Shown here piece by piece: positions 42,127 through 51,996 of a DNA stretch of 64,000 nt (within the stretch, counting starts at the first letter, position 1; the number at the start of each line of letters is the position of its first letter). The position numbers and the translations under genes are program-made. The stretch comes from Photobacterium carnosum. Lineage in GTDB: Bacteria; Pseudomonadota; Gammaproteobacteria; Enterobacterales; Vibrionaceae. The stretch lies in assembly GCF_002849605.1 (NCBI RefSeq), contig NZ_NPIB01000006.1, positions 62,001-126,000 on the forward strand, written 5' to 3'. The notes under the pieces were generated by a model. It searched no databases. It saw only the letters and a list, made by a program, of their open reading frames with translations, and was not told the origin of the DNA.

Positions 42127-43635
42127 TTAATTATTTAGTTGTGGGCGCATTGCCGGGAACAAAATAACGTCACGAATGGTGTGTGTGTTAGTAAATAACA
42201 TTACTAAACGGTCAATACCAATACCTTGACCTGCTGTTGGTGGTAAACCATGCTCTAGCGCAGTAATGTAGTCTGCGTCATAGTACATAGCTTCATCATC
42301 ACCCGCATCTTTAGCACTAACTTGTGCTTTAAAGCGTTGGTCTTGGTCTTGAGCATCGTTAAGCTCAGAGAAACCATTTGCAACTTCACGGCCACCAATG
42401 AAGAATTCAAAACGGTCAGTAATGAATGGGTTTTCATCGTTACGACGAGCAAGTGGTGAGATATCTGCAGGGTATTCAGTGATAAATGTAGGTTGCATTA
42501 GTTGAGTTTCAGCCGTTTCGCCAAAGATCTCTTCTAGTAGCTGACCACATGTCCAGAAGCTTTCAACCTCAACATGTACAGATTTTGCAATCTTAACCAT
42601 TAGCTCACGATCAGCAACGCCTTCGTAAGTTAATGCTTGGATTTCTGCGTGCTCTGGGTTGTATTGCTTGATTGCATCTAACATGCTGATACGTGCGTAC
42701 GGACCTGCAAATTCAACTTCAAACTCACCGTAAGGCATTTTTGAAGAGCCTAGAACGTCAATCGCAACGCTGCTTAGCATTTCTTCAGTAAGATCCATCA
42801 GATCATGGTAATCAGCGTACGCCATGTAGAATTCCATCATAGTGAATTCTGGGTTATGACGAGGAGATAGACCTTCGTTACGGAAGTTACGGTTAATTTC
42901 AAACACACGCTCAAAACCACCAACCACTAAACGCTTAAGGTAAAGCTCAGGCGCAACACGTAAGTACATGTCGATGTCTAATGCATTATGGTGAGTGATA
43001 AATGGACGTGCTGTTGCACCACCAGGGATCACGTGCATCATTGGTGTTTCAACTTCCATGAAGTTTTTAGTTACCATGAAATTACGGATCGCTGAAACTA
43101 CTTTTGAACGAATGATAAATGCACGACGAGAATCTTCATTTACAATCAGATCAACATAACGTTGACGGTAACGCATTTCTTGGTCAGTAAGACCATGGAA
43201 TTTCTCTGGTAATGGACGCAGTGCTTTAGTTAGCAACTCGTAGTTATTCATTTCGATGTAAAGATCGCCTTTACCCGATTTGTGTAACGTCCCTTTAACA
43301 CCGATGATGTCACCGATATCAAGGCCAGAATATTTTTCTTTTAGCTCTTTCTGAACATCTTTAGATGCATAAGCCTGAATACGGCCAGACACATCTTGAA
43401 TTGCAAGGAAAGGACCACGCTTAGCCATAATACGACCAGCGATTGCATAAACATGACCGGCTTCTTCAAGCTCTTCCTTGGTCATTTCACCGTGTTTTGC
43501 TTCCAAATCAGCCGCTAAACTATCACGACGAAAATCATTTGGATGGCCATTTGCTTTGCAGTTTTTGCGGATCATGTCTAATTTAGCACGACGCTCAGCA
43601 ATCAGTTTATTTTCATCTTGTATTTGGTCAGTCAT
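42127..43635 (-). CDS. lysS: Lysyl-tRNA synthetase, class II
   Basis: The 502-aa enzyme has an N-terminal OB-fold anticodon-binding domain (about 60-150) and the class II motifs: motif 2 [20 protein letters not shown] and motif 3 [12 protein letters not shown]. Length near the E. coli 505. It lies 32 bp after prfB, the conserved prfB-lysS pair, and ends in a clear terminator. Confidence 0.98.
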   Translation of the reverse strand: MTDQIQDENKLIAERRAKLDMIRKNCKANGHPNDFRRDSLAADLEAKHGEMTKEELEEAGHVYAIAGRIMAKRGPFLAIQDVSGRIQAYASKDVQKELKEKYSGLDIGDIIGVKGTLHKSGKGDLYIEMNNYELLTKALRPLPEKFHGLTDQEMRYRQRYVDLIVNEDSRRAFIIRSKVVSAIRNFMVTKNFMEVETPMMHVIPGGATARPFITHHNALDIDMYLRVAPELYLKRLVVGGFERVFEINRNFRNEGLSPRHNPEFTMMEFYMAYADYHDLMDLTEEMLSSVAIDVLGSSKMPYGEFEVEFAGPYARISMLDAIKQYNPEHAEIQALTYEGVADRELMVKIAKSVHVEVESFWTCGQLLEEIFGETAETQLMQPTFITEYPADISPLARRNDENPFITDRFEFFIGGREVANGFSELNDAQDQDQRFKAQVSAKDAGDDEAMYYDADYITALEHGLPPTAGQGIGIDRLVMLFTNTHTIRDVILFPAMRPQLNN

Positions 43636-43667
43636 GGGGTATACCTTAATATTTTACTGAAATTCGG

Positions 43668-44766
43668 TTAAAGACCTGATTTCAAGCTAGCTTCAATAAA
43701 ACGGTCTAAATCACCGTCCAATACTGCTTGGGTGTTTCGATTCTCCACCCCAGTACGTAAATCTTTTATGCGGGAGTCATCCAATACATAAGAACGGATT
43801 TGACTGCCCCAACCAATGTCTGATTTAGTGTCTTCACTGGCTTGCTTTTCAGCGTTTTTCTTTTGCATTTCATACTCAAACAATTTCGCTTTTAATTGCT
43901 TCATTGCTTGATCTTTATTCTTATGCTGAGAACGATCATTCTGGCACTGTACAACAAGATTTGTTGGTAAGTGTGTAATACGTACCGCAGATTCAGTGGT
44001 GTTTACGTGTTGACCACCCGCACCTGATGCGCGGTATACGTCAATACGTAAATCAGAAGGATTGATATCAATAACAATATTGTCATCAATTTCTGGATAC
44101 ACAAATGCTGACCCGAACGAAGTATGACGACGGCCGCCTGAGTCAAACGGTGATTTACGTACTAAACGGTGAACACCTGTTTCGGTACGTAACCAGCCAT
44201 AAGCATACTCACCGCTAATACGTACTGTGACAGATTTAAGACCCGCAACATCGCCAGCAGAAATTTCAATGATTTCGCTCTTAAAGCCTTTGGCATCCGC
44301 CCAACGCAAATACATGCGGAGCATCATTGATGTCCAATCTTGTGCTTCAGTACCACCAGAACCCGATTGAAGGTCAAGGTAGCAATCAGAACTATCATGA
44401 TCGCCAGCAAACATACGACGAAATTCTAACTTAGCTAACTTAGCTTCAAGCTCAGCTAACTCAGGTTCAATCTCATCAAAGGTTTCTTGATCGTCTTCTT
44501 CAACCGCTAACTCAAGTAGGCCAGCGACATCTTCAACGCCTTGGTCTAATATATCAATGGTTTCGACTACTGCTTCCAATCCTGCACGTTCTTTACCCAA
44601 CGCTTGAGCGCGTTCAGGTTCATTCCATACACCTGGTTGCTCTAGTTCTGCATTTACCTCTTCTAGACGCTCTTTTTTAGCATCATAGTCAAAGGTACCC
44701 CCTAAGGATGTCAGTACGTGCTGACACATCCTCAAGTCGGTTTTTAATAGGATTAATTTCGAACAT
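43668..44766 (-). CDS. prfB: Peptide chain release factor 2, with programmed +1 frameshift
   Basis: RF2 reads UGA and UAA. The gene is in two frames. ORF1 starts at ATG 44766 ([20 protein letters not shown]...) and runs 25 codons to ...RGYL and an in-frame TGA at 44691-44689. A +1 shift on CTT continues as [18 protein letters not shown] to the stop at 43668, giving 365 aa, the same length as E. coli RF2. The classical signal AGGGGG-TAC-CTT-TGA-C is intact at 44703-44688. The tripeptide SPF, which recognises the stop codon, occurs in [10 protein letters not shown], and GGQ in SGAGGQHVN. Low RF2 promotes frameshifting, so synthesis is self-controlled. Confidence 0.98.
44688..44731 (-). promoter_or_regulatory. 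prfB frameshift signal with upstream hairpin
   Basis: Internal Shine-Dalgarno AGGGGG (44703-44698), slippery CTT and TGA-C stop context. Two bases upstream the mRNA can form TGTCAG-CACGTA-CTGACA (44726-44709), extended by GGA/TCC with a two-base bulge. The core signal is well known; a role for the hairpin is inference. Confidence 0.8.
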
Positions 44767-44803
44767 CGCCACGCTTCATTACCGAAATAGATATAACCGC
44801 AAG

Positions 44804-44827
44804 ATTCTATCGAATTGTAGATAGAAT
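44804..44827. repeat. Inverted repeat upstream of prfB
   Basis: ATTCTATC and GATAGAAT are perfect 8-bp complements with an 8-base spacer, 38 bp before the prfB start. It could be an operator or a leader hairpin. Confidence 0.4.
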
Positions 44828-44934
44828 ATACAGAGGGAGAGAAAGGTTATCAGAAAATTAATCCAAATATGGTGACAATCTAGGCTGTCAACGCCAAGAT
44901 CATCATCACAACCCTTTCTCAAACTGAACTAAAC

Positions 44935-46659
44935 TTATTTTGCTGCTAAATGTTCAACCATCAATTGCACACTGCGATTACCTCGAAATTCATTTATATC
45001 GAGGCGATACACCAATTCGATTTGCTGCACTGAAGCATCGGGCCAACACTTAAGATCAACATTAAATGCTATCGCATCAATCACACTTCCCCCAGCTAAA
45101 GGCTCAACCATCATTTTAAGATGTTTTCCTGCGACCAGCTTTTGGTGCAATAATCGAAACGTACCATCAAACGTCGGCTCAGGAAATTGTTGTCCCCATG
45201 GCCCACCAGCACGTAATATTTCAGCGGTCTCAAGCGTTAGTTCATGGGGTTGTAATTCACCATCACTGAGTAATACACCTTGTAATGCATCTTCATCTAA
45301 CACTTTACGTACTGCGACATCAAACGCAGTGCTAAAAGCATCAAGCTGAGATTCAGGGATTGTCAGTCCGGCCGCCATCGCGTGGCCACCAAATTTTAAA
45401 ATCATTCCTGGGTGCTGCGTATCAACCACATCTAACACATCGCGCATGTGTAATCCCACAATAGAACGACACGATCCTTTAATTTCACCCTTACCTGCAT
45501 CAGCAAAAGCAATCACGGGACGATGATATTTATCTTTGATCCGCGAGGCTAAAATACCGATCACCCCTTGGTGCCAATCACGCTGAAACAGCACTAATCC
45601 ATAAGGCATATCTTGGTGGTTAAACTGCAATCGCTCACAAATAGCAAGACCTTCTTCTTTCATCCCTTGTTCTATTTCTTTGCGGGTTTGGTTAAGTGCA
45701 TCAAGCTCTGTTGCCATACGCCGCGCCGCTTGAATATTGTCACATAACAACAATTCCACCCCAAACGACATATCATCTAACCGCCCAGCGGCATTAATTC
45801 GAGGACCTAAAGCAAAGCCAAGATCGCTCGCGACTAATCGAGCAGGATCGCGATTGGCGACTTCAATTAAAGCTTGAATGCCTGGACGACACTTACCAGC
45901 ACGAATACGCTGTAACCCTTGATGAACAAGAATACGATTATTACCGTCTAAGGCCACGACATCAGCAACCGTACCAAGCGCGACTAGATCAAGTAACTCC
46001 GCTAAATTAGGCACAGCCAATGCTTGTTGTTCAAACCAACCGTTATTACGCAATTCTGCTCGTAAGGCTAGCATTAAATAAAACGCGACCCCTACACCAC
46101 ATAATGCTTTAGAGGGAAAACCACATTGATCAAGGTTAGGATTGACCATCGCATCGGCGGCAGGTAAACAATCCCCGGGCAAGTGATGATCGGTCACCAG
46201 CACTTGCACCCCTTGCGCTTTTGCGGCTGCAACACCATCAATAGACGAGACACCGTTATCGACCGTCATGATAAGTTCTGCACCACGATCAATGGCTTGT
46301 TGTGCCACTTCGGGGCTTAAACCATAACCATCGTCAAATCGATTCGGCACTAAGTAATCTACATTACGACAACCCAACATTTTCAATGCCAGTACTGATA
46401 GCGCAGAACTGGTAGCACCATCGGCATCAAAATCGCCCACAATAATAATACGGGTATTGTTGGTAAGTGCCGTAACTAATAACGTCACCGCGTCAGCCAT
46501 ACCATAAAGCTGATTATAATTAAGTAATCCTTTGGCGCCGCGTTCAAGTTCAGCATCATTAGTGATACCACGGCTCGCATAAATACGTTGTAAAATAGCA
46601 GGGATCTCATTCGAGAAGCATTGAGGATCGACAACAGGACGACGCTTAATTTCTATCAT
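44935..46659 (-). CDS. recJ: Single-stranded-DNA 5'-3' exonuclease RecJ
   Basis: DHH-family exonuclease used in recombination and mismatch repair. The 574-aa protein (E. coli 577) has the metal-binding motifs GDFDADGATSSA (about residue 77) and VTDHHLPGD (about 158), the DHHA1 part with GHAMAAGLTI and a C-terminal OB-like domain. It lies in the conserved xerD-dsbC-recJ-prfB-lysS order. A terminator separates it from dsbC. Confidence 0.97.
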   Translation of the reverse strand: MIEIKRRPVVDPQCFSNEIPAILQRIYASRGITNDAELERGAKGLLNYNQLYGMADAVTLLVTALTNNTRIIIVGDFDADGATSSALSVLALKMLGCRNVDYLVPNRFDDGYGLSPEVAQQAIDRGAELIMTVDNGVSSIDGVAAAKAQGVQVLVTDHHLPGDCLPAADAMVNPNLDQCGFPSKALCGVGVAFYLMLALRAELRNNGWFEQQALAVPNLAELLDLVALGTVADVVALDGNNRILVHQGLQRIRAGKCRPGIQALIEVANRDPARLVASDLGFALGPRINAAGRLDDMSFGVELLLCDNIQAARRMATELDALNQTRKEIEQGMKEEGLAICERLQFNHQDMPYGLVLFQRDWHQGVIGILASRIKDKYHRPVIAFADAGKGEIKGSCRSIVGLHMRDVLDVVDTQHPGMILKFGGHAMAAGLTIPESQLDAFSTAFDVAVRKVLDEDALQGVLLSDGELQPHELTLETAEILRAGGPWGQQFPEPTFDGTFRLLHQKLVAGKHLKMMVEPLAGGSVIDAIAFNVDLKCWPDASVQQIELVYRLDINEFRGNRSVQLMVEHLAAK

Positions 46660-46717
46660 AATAATGGCTTCTTTTATGGAATGATTATCTTTTCATCTTA
46701 ACCAAATCACCGCCAAC

Positions 46718-46748
46718 AAAAAAGCCTGATAATAATATCAGGCTTTTA
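46718..46748 (-). terminator. Intrinsic terminator after dsbC
   Basis: Minus strand AAAAGCCTGATA / TATCAGGC-type stem with an AT loop, then T6. It lies between dsbC and recJ and could be read in both directions. Confidence 0.9.
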
Positions 46749-46781
46749 TACACGATGACCGATGTTGATAAATGGTCGTGA

Positions 46782-47510
46782 TTAGCTTTTCGCTTTGCTA
46801 TCCAATAATTGCAGTAACGCCGCTGGCGGTTGGTAACCAGGGATCATAGTGCCATCTTCTAGCACTATCGCTGGCGTACCATTAACCCCCATCGCAACAC
46901 CTAATTGATATTGCTCCATCACTAAATCAGGACGCGGGGTAATTTTTGATTCATCAAAAGTGCCGCTCTTCGCATCATGCATTGCTTTAACACGATCTTT
47001 GGCTCCCCAAATTGCACTCATTTGATTGAAATTACTTGAACGCTCACCACCACGAGGGAAAGCTAAGTAACGTACTGTAATGCCCGCATCGTTATAGCCT
47101 TGCATTTCATTATGCAATTTACGGCAGTAACCACAGCTGGTATCGGTAAACACGGTCACCACATACTTTTCATTTTTAGCAGGATAAACAATCATGTCTT
47201 TATCCATACCCGCTAATTTAGCTTTATTTAACTGCGCCATTTTTTGCTCAGTTAAGTTCACCGGCTCAGCACCCGTATTTTGGTACAAATGACCCGCTAA
47301 AAAATATTGGCCATCATCAGAGGTATAAATAACACCACGTTCAGTCACCACTTCATTTATACCCGCCATTGGCGATGCAGTAATTGAACTTGGTGTTAAA
47401 CCAATGGTTGACAATTGCTTGGTAATAGCCGTTACATCAGGCTTGGCTACCGCAGAAAAAGCAGTCAGTGCAATAGTAGTGGCTAGCACGGTGCGACGAA
47501 TAAAATGCAT
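46782..47510 (-). CDS. dsbC: Periplasmic disulfide isomerase DsbC
   Basis: Reshuffles wrong disulfide bonds in the periplasm; kept reduced by DsbD. The 242-aa precursor starts at ATG 47510 (MHFIRRTVLATTIALTAFSAVA|K), with GGGA seven bases upstream; the frame is open 41 codons further but that part is not coding by homology. The mature protein has the N-terminal dimerisation domain and a thioredoxin fold with active site CGYC (126-129) and the cis-Pro loop GVNGTPAIV. Between xerD and recJ as in E. coli. Confidence 0.97.
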   Translation of the reverse strand: MHFIRRTVLATTIALTAFSAVAKPDVTAITKQLSTIGLTPSSITASPMAGINEVVTERGVIYTSDDGQYFLAGHLYQNTGAEPVNLTEQKMAQLNKAKLAGMDKDMIVYPAKNEKYVVTVFTDTSCGYCRKLHNEMQGYNDAGITVRYLAFPRGGERSSNFNQMSAIWGAKDRVKAMHDAKSGTFDESKITPRPDLVMEQYQLGVAMGVNGTPAIVLEDGTMIPGYQPPAALLQLLDSKAKS

Positions 47511-47669
47511 CTTGTTATCCCTTTTAAAATGATGACAATCTCGATATAAAACAGACCGAGATTTCGACGATATAGTTTCAATTACGCTATTATTTTTATC
47601 CGCGCAGCATAAATGAAGTATTCCTAAATACAAATATTATCGCTAGTTTTAGCCAACAACGTCTCATAA

Positions 47670-48566
47670 TTATGCGCGAGGATGATGGATTTGGTGCAAT
47701 TGTTTCAATCTTTCGGTGGCGACATGAGTATAAATCTGAGTCGTAGAGAGATCACTATGGCCCAGCAACATTTGTACCACACGTAAATCAGCTCCGTAAT
47801 TAAGCAAATGGGTAGCGAAAGCATGACGCATCACATGGGGTGATAATGAATCAGCATCAATGCCTGCCAATACCGCATAATATTTAATTCGATGCCAAAA
47901 TGTTTGGCGCGTCATTTGACGTGCACGTCGACTTGGAAACAACACATCCGAACTTTTCTCGCCTAATAGTATCGGCCGTCCACTTTCAATAAACTGCTCG
48001 ATCCAATCAACTGCATTTTCGCCCATTGGCACTAAGCGTTCTTTATCACCTTTACCCGTCACTCTCACCACACCTTGGCGCAAACTAACTTTATCCATGG
48101 TTAATGTGACTAATTCAGTAACACGCAACCCAGTGGCATACAACAATTCCAACATCGCTTTATCACGAAGTTCAAGTGGATCATTCACATTCGGTGATTC
48201 TAATAACGCATCAACTTGCGCTTCACTAAGATCTTTGGGCAGCCGTTTAGGTAGCTTCGGGGTGACTAGCATTGCACTAGGATCATCAATCCGTACTTTT
48301 TCGCGATACAAATATTGAAATAAACGTCGAATTGCCGACACCATGCGAGCGCGTGATGTTTGCTTATAGTTTTGGTCAAATAACCATAATTGATAACGTT
48401 GTAAATCATCAACTGAAGCATCAGAGACAACAATCGCTTGTTGTTGCATCCATTTTTGTAGTTTTTTTAAATCATTACGATAAGAGGCGAGAGTATTATC
48501 AGATAATCCTCGCTCCATCCACATTGCATCAAGAAAGCGTTCAATAATAACATCGTCGGTTACCAT
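47670..48566 (-). CDS. xerD: Tyrosine site-specific recombinase XerD
   Basis: Acts with XerC at dif to resolve chromosome dimers. The 298-aa protein equals the E. coli length and keeps all catalytic residues at the same numbers: Arg148 (ATGLRVTE), Lys172, His244 and Arg247 (SPHVMRHAFATH), His270 and Tyr279 (TQIYTHV). This is the housekeeping enzyme, not a mobile-element integrase. First gene of xerD-dsbC-recJ; it diverges from fldB across 212 bp. Confidence 0.98.
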   Translation of the reverse strand: MVTDDVIIERFLDAMWMERGLSDNTLASYRNDLKKLQKWMQQQAIVVSDASVDDLQRYQLWLFDQNYKQTSRARMVSAIRRLFQYLYREKVRIDDPSAMLVTPKLPKRLPKDLSEAQVDALLESPNVNDPLELRDKAMLELLYATGLRVTELVTLTMDKVSLRQGVVRVTGKGDKERLVPMGENAVDWIEQFIESGRPILLGEKSSDVLFPSRRARQMTRQTFWHRIKYYAVLAGIDADSLSPHVMRHAFATHLLNYGADLRVVQMLLGHSDLSTTQIYTHVATERLKQLHQIHHPRA

Positions 48567-48778
48567 TTTTACCTCGTCATAAGCTGTGTCATAAGACGGT
48601 TTAAATATATGGATAAAAACACAGTATTCAGCGCATGATAGGATATTTAACCTTAAAAGTAACCTCGTTATCCATTTATTAAGCCTAATGTTATGGCTTG
48701 CAAGGCCACGCTAACCTTGAGCTCACCGATCAATACCGAGTACACTTCGATTAAAAATAAAAATAGAGGATACACAGC

Positions 48779-49300
48779 ATGAAAATTGGTTTGTTTTATG
48801 GCTCAACCACCTGTTATACCGAAATGGCGGCAGAAAAAATTCGTGAATGTCTTGGCGCTGATATTATTGAATTACACAATATCAAACATACACCATTAGC
48901 TGAAATGAACCACTATGACATGTTAATTTTAGGCATTTCAACTTGGGACTTTGGTGAAATCCAAGAAGATTGGGAAGCAGTATGGCAACAACTTGATGGC
49001 TTACAATTACAGCAAAAAACAGTGGCATTATTTGGTTTAGGTGATCAAGAAGGTTATACCGAATGGTTTTTAGATGCGATGGGTATGCTGCATGATCAGC
49101 TTAGTGCAACTGGAGTCCAATTTATTGGTTATTGGCCTAACGATGACAGCTATCAATTTCAAGCATCAAAAGCATTAACAGCAGATAAAGCATTTTTTGT
49201 TGGTCTAGCATTAGATGAAGACAGCCAATATGAATTAAGTGATGCTCGTATTGAGAAGTGGTGTGAACAAATCATGCTTGAATATGCTCAACTATTATAA
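48779..49300 (+). CDS. fldB: Flavodoxin FldB
   Basis: Small FMN electron-transfer protein. The 173-aa length equals E. coli FldB. The FMN phosphate loop is GSTTCYTE (residues 8-15), with the isoalloxazine-contacting STWDFGE and FGLGDQEGY. It diverges from xerD, the same neighbour pair as in E. coli. GAGG about ten bases before the ATG. A terminator follows closely. Confidence 0.96.
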   Translation: MKIGLFYGSTTCYTEMAAEKIRECLGADIIELHNIKHTPLAEMNHYDMLILGISTWDFGEIQEDWEAVWQQLDGLQLQQKTVALFGLGDQEGYTEWFLDAMGMLHDQLSATGVQFIGYWPNDDSYQFQASKALTADKAFFVGLALDEDSQYELSDARIEKWCEQIMLEYAQLL

Positions 49301-49321
49301 TTAATATTATTCTATTTATAG

Positions 49322-49347
49322 AAAAGGGATGCCAGCGCATCCCTTTT
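49322..49347. terminator. Bidirectional terminator between fldB and brnQ
   Basis: AAAAGGGATGC-CAGC-GCATCCCTTTTTT. Confidence 0.93.
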
Positions 49348-49371
49348 TTAATTTGTTAAATCAAACAACTA

Positions 49372-50691
49372 TTATATTTTAACACTATTTTTATCATCAT
49401 CATTCGGCTGATTACCGCCAACGAAACGAGTAATAATTAATGCAATTAGCGTTGGTAAAACCCACGCCATACCATAATGAAATAATGGTAATGAACTAAA
49501 CAATGACACATCAAATTTTAGGTACTTAGCAACATCAATCATGCTAAAAGCAAATGAGACTAATAACACCACACGGTATGCTAAACATGGATTAGGTAGC
49601 CATTTACGAATCAAGGTTAATACCACTAATGCAATAGCAACAGGATACAACGCGAATAATACTGGCACTGATAATGCAATTAGCATATTCAGACCAACAT
49701 TTGCCACAATCGCACACACTACCGCTAATAATACTGCCCATTTTTTATAAGACATCGACGTTAGCGTACTAAAATAATCGGCACATGCACTGATTAAACC
49801 AATCGCGGTGGTTAAACATGCAAGTAATACAATCGCTGATAAAATAATTTGACCCGTTGAGCCAAATAAAGCCATGACGTACGTTGTTAATATAGTACCG
49901 CCATTACCAACACCAGCAGCGATACTTGAACTAGTTGCGCCAAGGTAAAATAATGATACGTAAACAAAAGCTAAACCTGTAGCAGCAATTAAACCTGCAT
50001 AAATAAGGTAAGTGCAGGTAGTTTTATCATCAGTGATCCCTTTACCACGAATCACATCAACAATTAACATCCCAAACATTAATGCCGCAAAGGTATCCAT
50101 GGTGTTGTAGCCTTCAAGGAAACCAGTAGTAAACGCTTGAGTAACATAATCACCTTGAGCTGCAACAATGGTTCCTTGTGGATTAACAAAAACCGCAATA
50201 GCTAATACCGTTAATACTACAAATAAAGCGGGTGTTAAAAATTTACCGATCATGTCGATTAACTTACCGCGAGACCAAGCAAAAAACAGCGCTACCGCAA
50301 AAAAGATAATAGAAAAAATAGTTAAGCTGGTTTGGCTAGCATCTGTAATAAAAGGTTTAACGGCCATCTCATAGGCAACAAGACCTGTACGAGGAGCAGC
50401 AAACGCTGGACCAATGATGATAAAAATCAACACTGCCATTAAGGTTGCTACTTTTGATGGTAAATCACGGGTTAACCCTTTCCAACCACCACCAGCCATC
50501 GCTACAGCAATAATACCAATAAGAGGTAAGCCTACAGCGGTAACTAAAAAGCCTGACATTGCAGGTAACATATTCTCACCCGCTAGCTGTCCTGCTAACG
50601 GTGGAAAAATAATGTTGCCAGCACCAAGGAAGAACGCAAAGGTCATAAAACCAAGCGCGATAATATCTGTTATTTTGAGCGTTTTTTTCAA
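49372..50691 (-). CDS. brnQ: Branched-chain amino acid:cation symporter BrnQ (probable TTG start)
   Basis: LIVCS-family inner-membrane carrier for Leu, Ile and Val. I place the start at TTG 50691, giving 439 aa, the same length as E. coli BrnQ, because AAGG lies six bases before it. An upstream in-frame ATG at 50706 would begin over that site. The protein has about 12 helices and the family start TDIIALGFMTFAFFLGAGNIIFPP, then AVGLPLIGI and GPAFAAPRTG. Convergent with fldB, sharing a terminator. Confidence 0.95.
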   Translation of the reverse strand: MKKTLKITDIIALGFMTFAFFLGAGNIIFPPLAGQLAGENMLPAMSGFLVTAVGLPLIGIIAVAMAGGGWKGLTRDLPSKVATLMAVLIFIIIGPAFAAPRTGLVAYEMAVKPFITDASQTSLTIFSIIFFAVALFFAWSRGKLIDMIGKFLTPALFVVLTVLAIAVFVNPQGTIVAAQGDYVTQAFTTGFLEGYNTMDTFAALMFGMLIVDVIRGKGITDDKTTCTYLIYAGLIAATGLAFVYVSLFYLGATSSSIAAGVGNGGTILTTYVMALFGSTGQIILSAIVLLACLTTAIGLISACADYFSTLTSMSYKKWAVLLAVVCAIVANVGLNMLIALSVPVLFALYPVAIALVVLTLIRKWLPNPCLAYRVVLLVSFAFSMIDVAKYLKFDVSLFSSLPLFHYGMAWVLPTLIALIITRFVGGNQPNDDDKNSVKI

Positions 50692-51090
50692 ACTGCACCT
50701 TCCACTCATTAATGGGTTATATATTGTGTCTGCATTTTTTATAATAAGTAGCACGTGTTATATGTTGCTATTAATTACGTGCCTTACAGCATAATGACTA
50801 AAAAGACTAACCTTAGCAATAGAGTAGCTAAAAACACCATATAATCTAGTTTTCGACCTAAAAAACCAGAGTTAATGACCGTATAAAAAGATCAAAACAA
50901 AACAAAAAACCGATCTAAAGTAAAAACACCATACTTACAAAAAAACACATAACACTACACCCCCAGATGAAAACAGAATATTAATAAAATGATCATCATT
51001 AATTGTCGTTTGATTATATAACATGCATTTTATATGCTTCTGTATATTTTATTAGCCTAATAGCCGTTCCTAAAATCAAGGAAAACAATA
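50692..51090. other. Divergent gap between brnQ and trmN6
   Basis: About 400 bp, A/T rich, with no supported reading frame. Promoters for both genes should be here. A Fur-box-like palindrome (AATGATCATCATT core, 12 of 13 consensus positions, about 14 of 19 overall) lies at 50985-51003. Confidence 0.5.
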
Positions 51091-51801
51091 ATGAGTCGCA
51101 GCTTTAATTTTAAACAATTTATAATCAATGATCATGGCTGCGGCATGCCAATCAGTACCGATGGCGTATTATTAGGGGCATGGGCTAATCTTCCGCAACA
51201 AGGACATATTGTTGATATTGGTACAGGTAGTGGATTATTAGCATTAATGGCAGCCCAACGTACACAAAGCACGACGATCACTGCCATTGAATTAGATTCA
51301 GTCGCAGCAGCGGCGGCAACAGCTAATTTTTCATTATCACCATGGGCATCACGACTGCAATGTATTAAGAATGACATTACTCATTGGTGTCAAAATATAC
51401 CACCAGCCACAATTGATAGTATTATCTGTAATCCACCCTACTTTAATGCAGGTCAACATGCACAACAGCAACATCGTGCGACTGCTCGTCATACCGATAG
51501 CTTGAGTCATCAACAATTACTCGTAACTATTAGCTATTTATTAACCATAGACGGTAGTGCTAGCATTATTCTCCCCACCTATGAAGGCCAACAGTTAATC
51601 ACTCAAGCACACACTTACGGGTTATACTGCCAACGTCGCTGTGATGTTCGCACCACCGATCAAAAACCAGTAATGCGGACATTAATCGAATTAACTAAAA
51701 ATTGTTCTATTACTAAACAACAACAGCTTTGCATTCATACTGATAACACTTACTCACCTGATTTTATTACACTTACGAAAGATTTTTATTTAAAAATGTA
51801 A
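51091..51801 (+). CDS. trmN6: tRNA1(Val) (adenine37-N6)-methyltransferase TrmN6
   Basis: SAM-dependent enzyme that methylates A37 in tRNA1-Val. The 236-aa protein has the SAM motif IVDIGTGSGLLALMAAQR (GTGSG 44-48) and the N6-adenine methylase motif NPPY at 114-117. The start MSRSFNFKQFIINDHGCGMPISTDGVLLGAWA is typical of the family (YfiC), quoted here only in part as FNFKQF and STDGVLLGAWA. Next to srmB, as in E. coli. Confidence 0.94.
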   Translation: MSRSFNFKQFIINDHGCGMPISTDGVLLGAWANLPQQGHIVDIGTGSGLLALMAAQRTQSTTITAIELDSVAAAAATANFSLSPWASRLQCIKNDITHWCQNIPPATIDSIICNPPYFNAGQHAQQQHRATARHTDSLSHQQLLVTISYLLTIDGSASIILPTYEGQQLITQAHTYGLYCQRRCDVRTTDQKPVMRTLIELTKNCSITKQQQLCIHTDNTYSPDFITLTKDFYLKM

Positions 51802-51996
51802 TCTGTCACAGTATAAAATATAATCAAGCAATCACGAAGATTAAGCATTAACTGAAGTTTTTATGTTTTAATCGGTGTTACTTACGCCAAGAGTGGCTAT
51901 AATGCCGCCCCTTAATATAAATACCCATGTTCTGGTTACACTGTACAAACACAGTAACGAGAACATATTTAGCATTTGTCTTGGGAGAGATAACTG

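Noticed and set aside
44668-44735. prfB as a frameshifted pseudogene
   Set aside because: The internal TGA is the programmed +1 frameshift site with intact signal; the rejoined product is 365 aa, as in E. coli.
47670-48566. Tyrosine recombinase as a sign of an integrated element
   Set aside because: All residues and neighbours match housekeeping XerD; no att sites, tRNA target or cargo genes are nearby.
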